From Rugamonas apoptosis (GTDB lineage: Bacteria; Pseudomonadota; Gammaproteobacteria; Burkholderiales; Burkholderiaceae_D): a stretch of 64,000 nt of DNA. The notes beneath the pieces were generated by a model. The model searched no databases. It saw only the letters and a list, made by a program, of their open reading frames with translations, and was not told the DNA's origin. Of this stretch, positions 47,022-55,570 are shown piece by piece (position 1 is the stretch's first letter; every line of letters begins with the position of its first letter). The DNA is taken from positions 186,001 through 250,000 of the forward strand of contig NZ_JACEZU010000008.1 of the NCBI RefSeq assembly GCF_014042355.1. Reading direction: 5' to 3'. The translations under genes were made by a program, and so were the position numbers.

Positions 47022-47294
47022 CTAGCCGACCAGAGTGGCGGCGCGCTGGAAGATGGAGACGCAGAAATCCATCAGGTAGCCCGACATCCAGCGCCCCATG
47101 AGGATGATGGCCAGCAGCGTCACCAGCAGGCGCGGCAGGAAACTGAGGGTTTGCTCATTGATCTGGGTGGCGGCCTGCACCAGCGCCACCAGCAAGCCCG
47201 TCACCAGGCCCGGCACCACCAGCAGCACCACCAGCAGCATCACGATGTGCAACGCTTCCACCACCAGGTCGACGGCAACTTCAGGAGTCAGCAT
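47022..47294 (-). CDS. fliQ: flagellar biosynthesis protein FliQ
   Basis: 90 residues, the standard length, two transmembrane hairpin helices. MLTPEVAVDLVVEALHIVML and LVQAATQINEQTLSFLPRLL (the conserved QxxTQINEQTLSFxPK stretch) identify it. Part of the FliPQR gate. Confidence 0.95.
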   Translation of the reverse strand: MLTPEVAVDLVVEALHIVMLLVVLLVVPGLVTGLLVALVQAATQINEQTLSFLPRLLVTLLAIILMGRWMSGYLMDFCVSIFQRAATLVG

Positions 47295-47306
47295 AAGGTC
47301 CGCCTG

Positions 47307-48077
47307 TCAGTAAGCCTGGATGCTCGTCACGAGCGTGTTGACGGTCAGGGTCCAGCCGTCCACCAGCACGAACAGCAGCAGCTTGAACGGCAGCGAAATC
47401 ACCAGCGGCGACAGCATCATCATGCCCATCGCCATCAGCACCGACGACACCACCAGGTCGATCACGAGAAACGGGATGAACAGCATGCAGCCGATCTGGA
47501 ACGCCGTCTTCAGTTCCGACAGCACGAAGGCGGCCAGCTTGACGGTGAAGGCGTGCTCGGCCGCCACGGTCACCTGGTCCTCGCCGGCCAGGTGGGCGAT
47601 CTGGGCCAGCGCGGCCTTGCTGGTCTGGGCCAGCATGAAGCGCGAGACGGGCTTTTCCGCGATCTTGAGCGCTTCCTCCAGGCCGATCTTGTCCTTGTCG
47701 TAGGGCACGAACGCGTCGGTCCACACCTGGTCGCCGATGGGGCGCATCACCAGCAGCGTGAGGATCAGGGCCACGCCCGTGATGATCCGGTTGGGCAAAC
47801 CTTGCTGCAGGCCCAGCGCCTGGCGCAGCAGCGACAGCACGATGACGAAGCGGGTAAAGCTGGTCATCATCATCACCATCACGGGCAGCAAGCCCAGCAA
47901 GGTCATGATGATCAGGATCTGGGTCTTGACCGTCAGTTCGGTCTTGGCCCCCGGCACCACATTGGCCAGCAGGTCAACGGCCTGGGCCGGCCCCCACCAG
48001 CACAGCAACAACAAGCAGCCGGCCGCCAGCGCCGGCCACCGGCGCCGGCGCGCCGGCCATGTCAAGCACCACGTCAT
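47307..48077 (-). CDS. fliP: flagellar biosynthesis protein FliP
   Basis: 256 residues. A cleavable signal peptide (to about AQAV) is followed by four membrane helices with MTSFTRFVIVLSLLRQALG, RPIGDQVWTDAFVPY and CMLFIPFLVIDLVVSSVLMA, all hallmarks of FliP. It begins 4 bp inside fliN (ATGA), and no fliO lies between fliN and fliP, in agreement with other Flag-2 clusters. Confidence 0.96.
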   Translation of the reverse strand: MTWCLTWPARRRRWPALAAGCLLLLCWWGPAQAVDLLANVVPGAKTELTVKTQILIIMTLLGLLPVMVMMMTSFTRFVIVLSLLRQALGLQQGLPNRIITGVALILTLLVMRPIGDQVWTDAFVPYDKDKIGLEEALKIAEKPVSRFMLAQTSKAALAQIAHLAGEDQVTVAAEHAFTVKLAAFVLSELKTAFQIGCMLFIPFLVIDLVVSSVLMAMGMMMLSPLVISLPFKLLLFVLVDGWTLTVNTLVTSIQAY

Positions 48078-48448
48078 GGCGCCATCATGTCGAGATTGAG
48101 TCCATCCAGGTCGATCACTTTGAGCCCGTAATTCTCGCCTGCCACCACCACTTCGGCGCGGCCGATGGCCGTGCCGTTGACCTTGATGACCAGCGGCTCG
48201 CCGGCCAGCACATCGAGTTCGACCACGCTGTCGGGGCCGATGGCCATCAATTCCTGCAGCGAGATGCGGGCCGAACCCACTTCCAGCGTCAGCGTCACGG
48301 GGATCTTGCGCATCATCTGCGGCAAGTCGCGGCGCGGCTTGGCTTCGGGCACGTCGTGCAGCTCGCCACCCACCTGGTCGATGATCATTTCATCGGACAA
48401 GTCTTCCAGCAAGGCGTCGCTCGAGGAGTTTGCATTCATATTCATCAT
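48074..48448 (-). CDS. fliN: flagellar motor switch protein FliN
   Basis: About 124 residues. An acidic N-terminus precedes the SpoA domain: KIPVTLTLEVGSARISLQEL, VVELDVLAGEPLVIKVNG and GRAEVVVAGENYGLKV. It forms the lower C-ring with FliM. The ATG at 48448 follows the fliM stop by one base; a TTG 6 codons earlier (48466) would overlap fliM. The binding site is weak in both cases, so translation is probably coupled to fliM. Confidence 0.93.
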   Translation of the reverse strand: MMNMNANSSSDALLEDLSDEMIIDQVGGELHDVPEAKPRRDLPQMMRKIPVTLTLEVGSARISLQELMAIGPDSVVELDVLAGEPLVIKVNGTAIGRAEVVVAGENYGLKVIDLDGLNLDMMAP

Positions 48449-48449
48449 G

Positions 48450-49313
48450 TTAATCGACGTCTTCAAAAGAGGTTAAGCAGAGTTTGCCCTTGTGCTCCGT
48501 TACGGCCGCCGTGAACAGGCGTGAATCGTCGAGCAGGACATCGGCTCGGTGCAGGCTGACGGGGATGATGTCGCCCACCTGCAAGTCGAACAGGCTGCCC
48601 AGCGCCACTTCCTTGCTGACCAGCCGGCCTTGCAGCCCCACTTGCAGGCGCTGGGCCAGCGGCCCGGCGCCCTTGTTCTTCTTGGCCTGCTCCCGTTCCG
48701 GCAACAGGCCGCGCAGCACGCTGGCCATCAGGCTCTTGTCGAGCGCGAACCAGAAGCGGCCGCCGCCGCCGCCTTCGCCCTCGGTCACGGTGACGGTGAT
48801 GATCCAGGTACCCTTGGGCGGATGGTTGCCGGTGGCGGGCTTGAATTCGTCGCTGGACGCCAGCGCCGCCTTGTCCGACACGGGCAGGTTCAGCTCGATG
48901 CGCCCGGCCAGGGTGCCGGCCAATTGTTGTCCCAGCACCACAGCGAGGCGTTCCTCGGTGGCCGTGACCCGTACGGCGCTCTCGTCGATGGGGGCGGACG
49001 CCTCGCTCTTGTTGCGGCCATAGCGGAAGTTGAGCACGCTCAGCAGCACCTTGCGCTCCAGCGAGAACGCGATGTTGCCGGCCGGGGCCGCGAAGCTGAG
49101 CCAGCGGGTGCGCGCCTCATGGCCTTCGAGCCGGCTGAACGCCACGTCCTCGACCTGGAACGCGCCCCAGTAACGGCGGTTCATATTGAGCCGCATGGCC
49201 TGGGCCAGGTCGTCGCGCAACTGGGCCGCGAAGATGTGCAGCAAATGCACAGGCCGGCCCAACAGGCAGGGGTCGAGCACTTGATACGGCGCAGTCTGTT
49301 TCATGGTAGTCAT
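48450..49313 (-). CDS. fliM: flagellar motor switch protein FliM, no CheY-binding peptide
   Basis: 287 residues, shorter than the usual 330 or so. The middle domain and the C-terminal SpoA domain (QVGLQGRLVSKEVALGSLFD, VGDIIPVSL) are present, with a Gly-rich linker (EGEGGGGGRFWFALD). The N-terminal EIDALL-type peptide, which binds phospho-CheY in chemotactic motors, is missing. An in-frame TAG stands directly before the ATG at 49313, so it is not a start-site error. First gene of the export/switch operon. Resembles LfiM. Confidence 0.9.
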   Translation of the reverse strand: MTTMKQTAPYQVLDPCLLGRPVHLLHIFAAQLRDDLAQAMRLNMNRRYWGAFQVEDVAFSRLEGHEARTRWLSFAAPAGNIAFSLERKVLLSVLNFRYGRNKSEASAPIDESAVRVTATEERLAVVLGQQLAGTLAGRIELNLPVSDKAALASSDEFKPATGNHPPKGTWIITVTVTEGEGGGGGRFWFALDKSLMASVLRGLLPEREQAKKNKGAGPLAQRLQVGLQGRLVSKEVALGSLFDLQVGDIIPVSLHRADVLLDDSRLFTAAVTEHKGKLCLTSFEDVD

Positions 49314-49906
49314 CTAATAGTCTGGTCCGAATACCGTTGCCGGCCACCGGGTCGGCGCGCCCAGCCTCCCCCCTCGGGAAATCCGGCTGTCAGGTATATC
49401 GTACTTTAAGTAGGACGATCTCGGTAGCATAGGATACATGATATTTCACAGTATTTCCATGAATCAATACTTTAATCCTTCTGGGGGCTTTACAGGAAAG
49501 TTGCTGACAGGTAAGCTTGGCGCAGCTTGAAAAAGCGATCGTTTTTTTCTCACCCAATGTCACGCAGGTCGCCGCTTGATGGATGATTTTTAACGATATT
49601 TGCTATGCAAGAATAGTTTCTGCTCAAGAGAAATGGAATGGCGGGTCGCCGCCCCTCGGCGCCGCCCTTCCCTGCATGAAATCAAGACGACGATCATGGC
49701 GGCCACGACCCGGTTGCGGCCACCATGTCAGACTTTAACCGACGCGACCTTGCCAGCTGTCCGACACCCGCGTGAGACGGACGCCGGACGCGCAGCACAC
49801 CGGAGCTGAGCCCGCCCACAGGCGGCGCACTTGGTGCTTGCTGCCGGCCGGCATTCTGGCTATGGTAACGAAGCGTGACTAACGTTGCACGAATGGAGGA
49901 GACTAG
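49314..49906. promoter_or_regulatory. 593-bp divergent control region between fliM and fliE
   Basis: No convincing gene; a 69-codon plus-strand frame (49600-49809) has no homology-like features. The left half is AT-rich. It has an imperfect palindrome ATCGTACTTTAAGTAGGACGAT (49398-49419), GTATTTCCATGAATC (49451-49465) and ATTTGCTATGCAAG (49598-49611). Divergent promoters of the fliM and fliE operons must lie here. A convincing sigma-54 or sigma-28 site was not found. Other Flag-2 clusters carry the activator gene lafK at this place. Confidence 0.6.
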
Positions 49907-50251
49907 ATGAGTAACTCGATCTCGACCCTGATCCAGGCCGACCTGGCGTCACTCACCAACGCAGCCGACAACCTGGCCCACGCCACGATCGCGCCGGCGG
50001 CCCAGTTTGCCGGCGGCCACGGCCAGCCTGCCTTCTCCTTCGCCCAGACCATGCACGACGCCGTCGGCAAGGTCAACGACGACGACCGCCTGGCGGCCCA
50101 GCGCATGGCCGACGTGGACGCCGGCAAGAGCGACGACCTGGTGGGCGCCATGCTGTCGAGCCAGGAAGCGAGCCTGTCGTTCTCCATGTTGATGCAAGTG
50201 CGCAACAAGGTGATGGGCGCCGTCGACGAACTGATGAAACTCCCCCTGTAA
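49907..50251 (+). CDS. fliE: flagellar hook-basal body protein FliE
   Basis: 114 residues, link between MS ring and rod. The C-terminal half carries the FliE signature (VGAMLSSQEASLSFSMLMQV, RNKVMGAVDELMKLPL). GGAGGAG precedes the ATG. First gene of the plus-strand operon; its leader is about 300 bp or more. Confidence 0.93.
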   Translation: MSNSISTLIQADLASLTNAADNLAHATIAPAAQFAGGHGQPAFSFAQTMHDAVGKVNDDDRLAAQRMADVDAGKSDDLVGAMLSSQEASLSFSMLMQVRNKVMGAVDELMKLPL

Positions 50252-50269
50252 GCCTGCGGAAGCCCCAAC

Positions 50270-52021
50270 GTGATCGACACCCTCAAGTCCGCCTTCGGGC
50301 GCTGGCGCGCGAGCCCTGTGCCCGCCGTGCCCCCCACCCTGCTCAAAAACCTGTATCCGATGCTGCTGCTGGCGATCGGCATCACGGCCATGGTGCTGAT
50401 GTACCTGTGGAGCGACCAGTCGTCCTACAAGCCGGTGTTCGGCGCCCACGAAAAAGTGGCCGCCTCGGACATGATGAGCGTGCTCGACACGGACCACATC
50501 CCCTACCGCCTGCATCCCGACAGCGGCCAGGTGCTGGTGCCTGGCGGCATGCTGGGCAAGGTGCGCATGCTGCTGGCGGCCAAGGGCGTCACGGCCCAGT
50601 TGCCGGCCGGCCTGGAACTGATGGACAAGAGCGATCCGCTGGGCGTGTCGCAATTCGTGCAGGACGTGCGCTTCCGCCGCGGCCTGGAGGGCGAGCTGGC
50701 GCAGTCGATCATGACGCTGGACGCCATCGCCCACGCCCGGGTCCACCTGTCGATCGCCAAGTCGACCTCGTTCGTGTCATCGGACGGTGAAAAATCGTCG
50801 GCCTCCGTGGTGGTGGCCGTCAAGCCGGGCCACACCATGTCGCCCGAAGCCATCGCGGCCGTCGTCAACATGGTGGCCGGCAGCGTGGCCAGCCTGAACC
50901 CGCAGCGGGTCAGCCTGGTGGACCAGAGCGGCAACCTGCTGTCGTCGCACGTGGACTTGAGCGAAGGCTACGACGCCACCAACCTGGGCGGCGAGAACGG
51001 CAAGCGCTACCAGGACGACGTCAAGGCCAATGTCAAGAACCTGCTCGGTCCCATCATCGGCGAGGATAACTTCCGGCTGTCCGTGGCGGCCGCCGTCGAC
51101 AACGACAAGGTCGAGGAAACGGTGGAGAAATACGGCGCCGATCCCAAGGTCACGAGCGAAGCCATGCGCGAGGAACAGGACCGCAACCGGCTCGTGATGG
51201 GTGTGCCGGGCACGCTGTCGAACCGGCCGCCGGCCGCCGCCGCCGACCCGGCCGCCGCCGCCAAGCCGGGCGACGCCACCCCGCCCAACGATGGCACGGC
51301 CCGCAAGAACGCCACCACCCGCCAGTACGCCTATGACCGCAGCATCATCCAGACCAAGCGCAGCCGTGGCCGCCTGCAAAAGCTGAGCGTGGCCGTGGTG
51401 CTGGCGCAAGCGGCCGCGCCGTTCCCTAAGACGGGCTGGACGCCGGCCGAGATCGCCAACATCGACAAGATCCTGCGCAACGGCCTGGGCATCGACACGG
51501 AACGGGGCGACCAGCTGGTGGTGTCGGCCATGAACTTCCCGGCCAAGGCGCCGCTGACGCCATGGTGGCAGGAACGCGACAACGTGGTCGATTTCAGCGC
51601 CTGGATCATCTACGCCGTGGGCGCGCTGCTGGGCTACCTGTTGCTGCTGCGCCCACTGATGCGCTTGCTGACGGTGCGTTTGACGCCGAGCCCGGCCGTG
51701 GCGGTGCGCATCGCCGCCGAACGCCGCATGGCCGAGGCCGCCGCCGCGCAGGCGGCCGGCGCCGCGCCTGCCCTGGCCACGCCCGGGGTGGCTGGCGCGC
51801 CCGGCTTGCCCGGCGTGGCCGCGGCCGGCGCGCTGCCCGGTGTCGAGGGCGCCCCCCCTGGCATGCCGGTGGTGCCGCTGCTGGAAAACTACGATTTGCC
51901 GCCGGCCGGTTCGCCGGTGGACGTGATGGTCGATCACTTGAAGGTGCTGGCGGAGAAAGAACCCGAACGCGTCGCCGAAGTCGTCAAACAATGGATGCAG
52001 AAAAATGGCCGAACTCAATAG
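50270..52021 (+). CDS. fliF: flagellar MS-ring protein FliF
   Basis: 583 residues. Two transmembrane helices (about 25-45 and 445-465) enclose the periplasmic ring domains: YRLHPDSGQVLVPG, LDAIAHARVHLSIAKSTSF, ASVVVAVKPGHTMSPEAIAA, SLVDQSGNLLSS. The C-terminal tail (EPERVAEVVKQWMQ) binds FliG and overlaps fliG by 17 bp. GTG start at 50270 with GCGGAAG ahead. An Ala/Gly/Pro-rich segment lies between second helix and tail. Confidence 0.96.
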   Translation: MIDTLKSAFGRWRASPVPAVPPTLLKNLYPMLLLAIGITAMVLMYLWSDQSSYKPVFGAHEKVAASDMMSVLDTDHIPYRLHPDSGQVLVPGGMLGKVRMLLAAKGVTAQLPAGLELMDKSDPLGVSQFVQDVRFRRGLEGELAQSIMTLDAIAHARVHLSIAKSTSFVSSDGEKSSASVVVAVKPGHTMSPEAIAAVVNMVAGSVASLNPQRVSLVDQSGNLLSSHVDLSEGYDATNLGGENGKRYQDDVKANVKNLLGPIIGEDNFRLSVAAAVDNDKVEETVEKYGADPKVTSEAMREEQDRNRLVMGVPGTLSNRPPAAAADPAAAAKPGDATPPNDGTARKNATTRQYAYDRSIIQTKRSRGRLQKLSVAVVLAQAAAPFPKTGWTPAEIANIDKILRNGLGIDTERGDQLVVSAMNFPAKAPLTPWWQERDNVVDFSAWIIYAVGALLGYLLLLRPLMRLLTVRLTPSPAVAVRIAAERRMAEAAAAQAAGAAPALATPGVAGAPGLPGVAAAGALPGVEGAPPGMPVVPLLENYDLPPAGSPVDVMVDHLKVLAEKEPERVAEVVKQWMQKNGRTQ

Positions 52022-53039
52022 CATACAAGAGTCCCTGGAACCGCAGCCGGTCTACCTGACCCCGGTCGAGCAGGCCGCCATCGTGCTGCTGAGCATAGGC
52101 GAGGAGCCGGCCGCGGCCGTGCTGCGCTGCCTGTCGCGCGAGGAATTGCTGGAAGTGACCCAGGTCATGTCGCGCATGAGCGGCATCAAGGTCGAGTCCG
52201 TCAAGCACGCGATGCAAACCTTCTTTGACGATTACCGCCAGCAGTCCGGCGTGCATGGCGCCTCGCGCAGCTACCTGAAGCGCTCGCTGGACCTGGCGCT
52301 GGGCGGCGACATCGCCAATACCGTGCTCAACAGCATTTACGGCGACGAACTGCGGCCCAAGATGGCGCGCCTGCAGTGGGCCTCGCCCAAGTGGCTGGCC
52401 GAGTACATCTCCAACGAGCACGTGCGCATGCAAGCCGTGTTCCTGGCGTTCCTGCCGCCCACGCTGGCCGGCCAGATCATCGACGCCCTGCCCGTCGAGG
52501 GCCGCGACCTGGTGCTGCTCAACCTGGCGCGCCTGGACGAGATCGACCGCGACCTGCTGCTGGAACTGGACCAGCTGGTGATGCGCTGCCTGGGCACGTT
52601 CGACATGCAAAGCACCAGCGTGGAAGGGATACGGCAAGCGGCCGAGATTCTCAACCGCCTGCCCAGCAACCGGGCCCAGATGGTGGAACTGCTGCGCGCC
52701 CACGACCCGGAAGTGGTGGCCCAGATCGAACTGTCGATGTACGACTTCTTCATCCTGTCGACCCAGTCCGAAGTGGCGATCACCCGCATCATCGAGGAAG
52801 TGCCGCTGGAGCAATGGGCCATCGCGCTCAAGGGCGCGGAAGTGTCGATCCGCGACGCCGTGCTCAAAACCATGCCCAAGCGCCAGGCCCAGGCGTTCGA
52901 GGACATGATGCGGCGCGCCGGCCCGATCCCCATGTCGCGCATCGAACAGACGCGCCAGGAAATCATGGCCACCGTCAAGGCGCTGGCCGACGCCGGCGAG
53001 ATCGAGATCCAGCTGTTCGCCGAGGCGGTGGTCGAATGA
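52005..53039 (+). CDS. fliG: flagellar motor switch protein FliG
   Basis: 344 residues. N-terminal FliF-binding part (TPVEQAAIVLLSIGEEPAAA), middle domain with EYISNEHVRMQAVFLAFLPP (EHPQ-like motif altered to EHVR) and the C-terminal torque domain (WAIALKGAEVSIRDAVLKTM, AFEDMMRRAGPI). The charged residues that face the stator are kept in type, with Glu-Asp in place of Asp-Asp. It overlaps fliF (17 bp) and fliH (4 bp). Confidence 0.95.
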   Translation: MAELNSIQESLEPQPVYLTPVEQAAIVLLSIGEEPAAAVLRCLSREELLEVTQVMSRMSGIKVESVKHAMQTFFDDYRQQSGVHGASRSYLKRSLDLALGGDIANTVLNSIYGDELRPKMARLQWASPKWLAEYISNEHVRMQAVFLAFLPPTLAGQIIDALPVEGRDLVLLNLARLDEIDRDLLLELDQLVMRCLGTFDMQSTSVEGIRQAAEILNRLPSNRAQMVELLRAHDPEVVAQIELSMYDFFILSTQSEVAITRIIEEVPLEQWAIALKGAEVSIRDAVLKTMPKRQAQAFEDMMRRAGPIPMSRIEQTRQEIMATVKALADAGEIEIQLFAEAVVE

Positions 53040-53731
53040 AGCAATTCCGCCCCTACCGTTTCCCGCCCCTGTCGCAAGTGATGGCCGCCAGCGTGCGGCC
53101 GCACGGCAGTGCGGGCGACGGCGCCGCCTGGCAAGCCTCGGTCAGCCAGGGCTTCGAGCAGGGCCAGCGGGACGGTTACGAGATCGGCTTGACGCGCGGC
53201 CAGGAAGATGGTTTCGAGGCCGGCCGCGCGTCCGGCCAGGAGCAGGGCCGGGCCGAAGGCCGGCGCGAGACGCTGGTGGCCTACGACGAGCTGGCCCGTC
53301 CTGTGGACGCCATGCTCAAGAGTTTGAAAAAGCTGCGCGCCGACTACCGCGCCGCCCAGCGCAAGGAAGTGGTGGACCTGGTGGCCAAGGTGGCGCGCCA
53401 GGTGATCCGGGCCGAACTGGCGCTGCAGCCGGTGCAGATCATGGCCCTGGTGGACGAGACGCTGGCCTCCATGCCGCCCACCCGCGAGGAGATCGACGTC
53501 TATCTCAACCCCGAGGAATTGAAGCGCATCAGCGAGCTCGACCCCAAACGGGCCAAGCGCTGGAACCTGATCGGCGACGCCCGCCTGGACGCCGGCGAAT
53601 GCCGCATCAAGGCTGGCGATAATGAAGTCGATGCCGGATGTCATCAACGGCTTGCCGCCGTCATGGAACAGGTCGATAATCAATTACAGGCCGCCGATGG
53701 CGGCGACGACGACACCGAGAGCGAAGAATGA
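53036..53731 (+). CDS. fliH: flagellar export ATPase regulator FliH
   Basis: 231 residues. The middle holds glycine-spaced repeats (GFEQGQRDGYEIGLTRG and on to about residue 80), the GxxxG helix typical of FliH, and the C-terminal half is the stator-like domain that holds FliI. Starts with ATGA overlap with fliG and ends with ATGA overlap with fliI. The same frame is open far upstream inside fliG, but this is a shadow. Confidence 0.9.
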   Translation: MKQFRPYRFPPLSQVMAASVRPHGSAGDGAAWQASVSQGFEQGQRDGYEIGLTRGQEDGFEAGRASGQEQGRAEGRRETLVAYDELARPVDAMLKSLKKLRADYRAAQRKEVVDLVAKVARQVIRAELALQPVQIMALVDETLASMPPTREEIDVYLNPEELKRISELDPKRAKRWNLIGDARLDAGECRIKAGDNEVDAGCHQRLAAVMEQVDNQLQAADGGDDDTESEE

Positions 53732-55038
53732 TCGCTGACGCGCTGCGCAATCTGGAACTGGACGCCGTGCCCGTCGCCACCCCGACCGGGCGGCTGGTGG
53801 GCGCGTCCGGCCTGTTGCTGGAGGCCGCCGGTTGCCGGCTGCACACGGGGCAGCGCTGCCAGATCGAAACCGTGGGCGGCCCCTGGCTGGACGCCCAGGT
53901 GGTCGGTTTCCGCGACAAGCTGTCGTTCCTGATGCCATTCAAGAAAGCCACCGGCCTGACCACGGGCGCGCGCGTGCTGCCCTCGCCCGACAAGGTCAGC
54001 CTGCAGATCGGCCCCGGCTGGCTGGGGCGCATGGTCAATGGCCTGGGCGAACCGATCGACGGCCTGGGCAAGCTGGGCGGCGAATTTCCGCTCGACAGCC
54101 AGCCGCCGCGCATCCATCCGCTGAAGAAAAAACCCGTCACTGACGCGCTCGACGTGGGGGTGCGCGCCATCAACGGCATGCTGACCCTGGGCAAGGGCCA
54201 GCGCGTGGGCTTGATGGCCGGCTCCGGGGTCGGCAAATCCGTGCTGCTGGGCCTGATCACGCGCCAGACCGTGGCCGACGTGGTGGTGGTGGGCCTGATC
54301 GGCGAACGCTCGCGCGAAGTGCGCGAATTCGTCGACATGTCACTCGGCAAGGAAGGCTTGGCCAAGGCCGTGCTGGTGATCGCGCCGGCCGACGAAAGCC
54401 CGTTGATGCGCATCATGGCCACCGAACTGTGCCATTCGATCGCGGCCCATTACCGCGACCAGGGCAAGAACGTGCTGCTGCTGGTCGATTCGCTGACCCG
54501 CTATGCGATGGCGCTGCGCGAGGTGGCGCTGGCCTTGGGCGAGCCGCCGGCCACCAAGGGGTATCCGCCGTCCGTGTTTTCCAGCCTGCCGCAACTGGTG
54601 GAATCGGCCGGCAACGGCGAAAACCCGGCCGGCAGCATGAGCGCCATCTACACCGTACTGGCCGAGGGCGACGACCAGCAAGACCCGGTGGTCGACACCG
54701 CGCGCGCCATCCTGGACGGCCACATCGTGATGACGCGCGAACTGGCCGAACGGGGCCACTACCCGGCGATCGACATCGGCGCCTCCATCAGCCGCTGCAT
54801 GACCCAGATCATCAGCAAGGAACATATGCTGGCCGCGCGCGCCATGAAGGCGGCCATGGCCCGCCACGACCGCGTGCGCGACCTGATCCCGCTGGGCGCC
54901 TACGTGCCCGGCGCCGACCCCGTCACCGACCACGCCGTCAAGCTGCATCCCCACATCGAAGAATTCCTGTGCCAGGGCACCAAGGAAGCGGCCCCCTTCC
55001 CCGACTGCGTCGCGCAACTTGAAAGGTTGATGACATGA
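53728..55038 (+). CDS. fliI: flagellum-specific ATP synthase FliI
   Basis: 436-residue ATPase of the export apparatus, F1-beta-like. Walker A GLMAGSGVGKSVLLG, the GERSREVREFVD loop, Walker B NVLLLVDSLTRYAMALREVA and GYPPSVFSSLPQLVE are complete. Start and end both overlap neighbours by 4 bp, so fliG-H-I-J are tightly coupled. Confidence 0.97.
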   Translation: MIADALRNLELDAVPVATPTGRLVGASGLLLEAAGCRLHTGQRCQIETVGGPWLDAQVVGFRDKLSFLMPFKKATGLTTGARVLPSPDKVSLQIGPGWLGRMVNGLGEPIDGLGKLGGEFPLDSQPPRIHPLKKKPVTDALDVGVRAINGMLTLGKGQRVGLMAGSGVGKSVLLGLITRQTVADVVVVGLIGERSREVREFVDMSLGKEGLAKAVLVIAPADESPLMRIMATELCHSIAAHYRDQGKNVLLLVDSLTRYAMALREVALALGEPPATKGYPPSVFSSLPQLVESAGNGENPAGSMSAIYTVLAEGDDQQDPVVDTARAILDGHIVMTRELAERGHYPAIDIGASISRCMTQIISKEHMLAARAMKAAMARHDRVRDLIPLGAYVPGADPVTDHAVKLHPHIEEFLCQGTKEAAPFPDCVAQLERLMT

Positions 55039-55466
55039 GCCAACACATGATACGCAATCTGAGCACCCTGGTCGCGCTGCGCAACACGGAAGTGGAGCGC
55101 CTGCAGACGGAAATGGCAGAAAAGACCAGCTTGCGCGAACGCTATCAGAAAAACCTGGAACGCTTGACGGGCTTGTACACCAATAGCGGCGCCAGCGGCA
55201 ACCTGCCCCTGGCGCTGGCCGGCAACTGCGGCGATTACAAGCAAGCCGTGATGCAGATGGCCGACAACCACCGGCTCGACCTGCATATGCACGAGGCCGA
55301 CATGGCCGTGTCGCAACGGGCCCTGAACGCGGCCTGGGTCAAGCGCGAAGTGCTGGACAAGGTGCTCGACAAGAAACAAAAAGCGGCGCAACAACAGCAC
55401 AACGCCAAGGAACGCAAGCAGCATGACGAACTGGCGACGCAATTGTGGTTCCGCGGCCAGAAGTGA
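55035..55466 (+). CDS. fliJ: flagellar export chaperone FliJ
   Basis: 143 residues, nearly all helical and charged, as expected for the two-helix coiled coil of FliJ that sits in the FliI ring and escorts chaperones. Little sequence is strongly conserved; position after fliI and length carry the call. Behind it lies a 104-bp gap before fliD. Confidence 0.85.
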   Translation: MSQHMIRNLSTLVALRNTEVERLQTEMAEKTSLRERYQKNLERLTGLYTNSGASGNLPLALAGNCGDYKQAVMQMADNHRLDLHMHEADMAVSQRALNAAWVKREVLDKVLDKKQKAAQQQHNAKERKQHDELATQLWFRGQK

Positions 55467-55498
55467 GTTTCAGCCATGCCAGGTTTTTTTTCGGATTA

Positions 55499-55512
55499 TT
55501 TTCATATGGAAA
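55499..55512. promoter_or_regulatory. palindrome upstream of fliD
   Basis: TTTTCATATGGAAA (12 of 14 positions symmetric) in an AT-rich gap, 58-72 bp before the fliD start. It is similar to the palindrome before the flagellin gene. A promoter for the fliD-S-T-K-L-A-motAB group may be here. Confidence 0.4.
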
Positions 55513-55570
55513 CGATTTAGGTCGCCTTAGAACAAGGTACACTCCCTAATACTTTCCCTGGAGCACGAAC

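Noticed and set aside
48077..48110. Missing fliO as a gene loss or assembly gap
   Set aside because: fliN and fliP overlap by 4 bp, and Flag-2 clusters generally have no fliO, so this is the normal state for the system.
42924..48131. Two long open frames (755 and 803 codons) opposite flhA, flhB, fliR, fliQ and fliP
   Set aside because: They run over several real genes and gene borders without domain structure; the opposite strand carries a full conserved operon.
49520..49540. Sigma-54 promoter (TTGGCGCAGCTTGAAA) before fliE
   Set aside because: The GG and GC elements do not have the required spacing, so it does not fit the -24/-12 consensus.
49600..49809. Small frame in the fliM-fliE intergenic region, considered as a missing regulator
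   Set aside because: 69 codons, no helix-turn-helix or other recognisable part and no ribosome binding site; too short for LafK.
52376..53035. Long upstream extension of fliH through fliG
   Set aside because: It is the alternate frame of fliG; the ATG overlapping the fliG stop codon gives a FliH of normal length.
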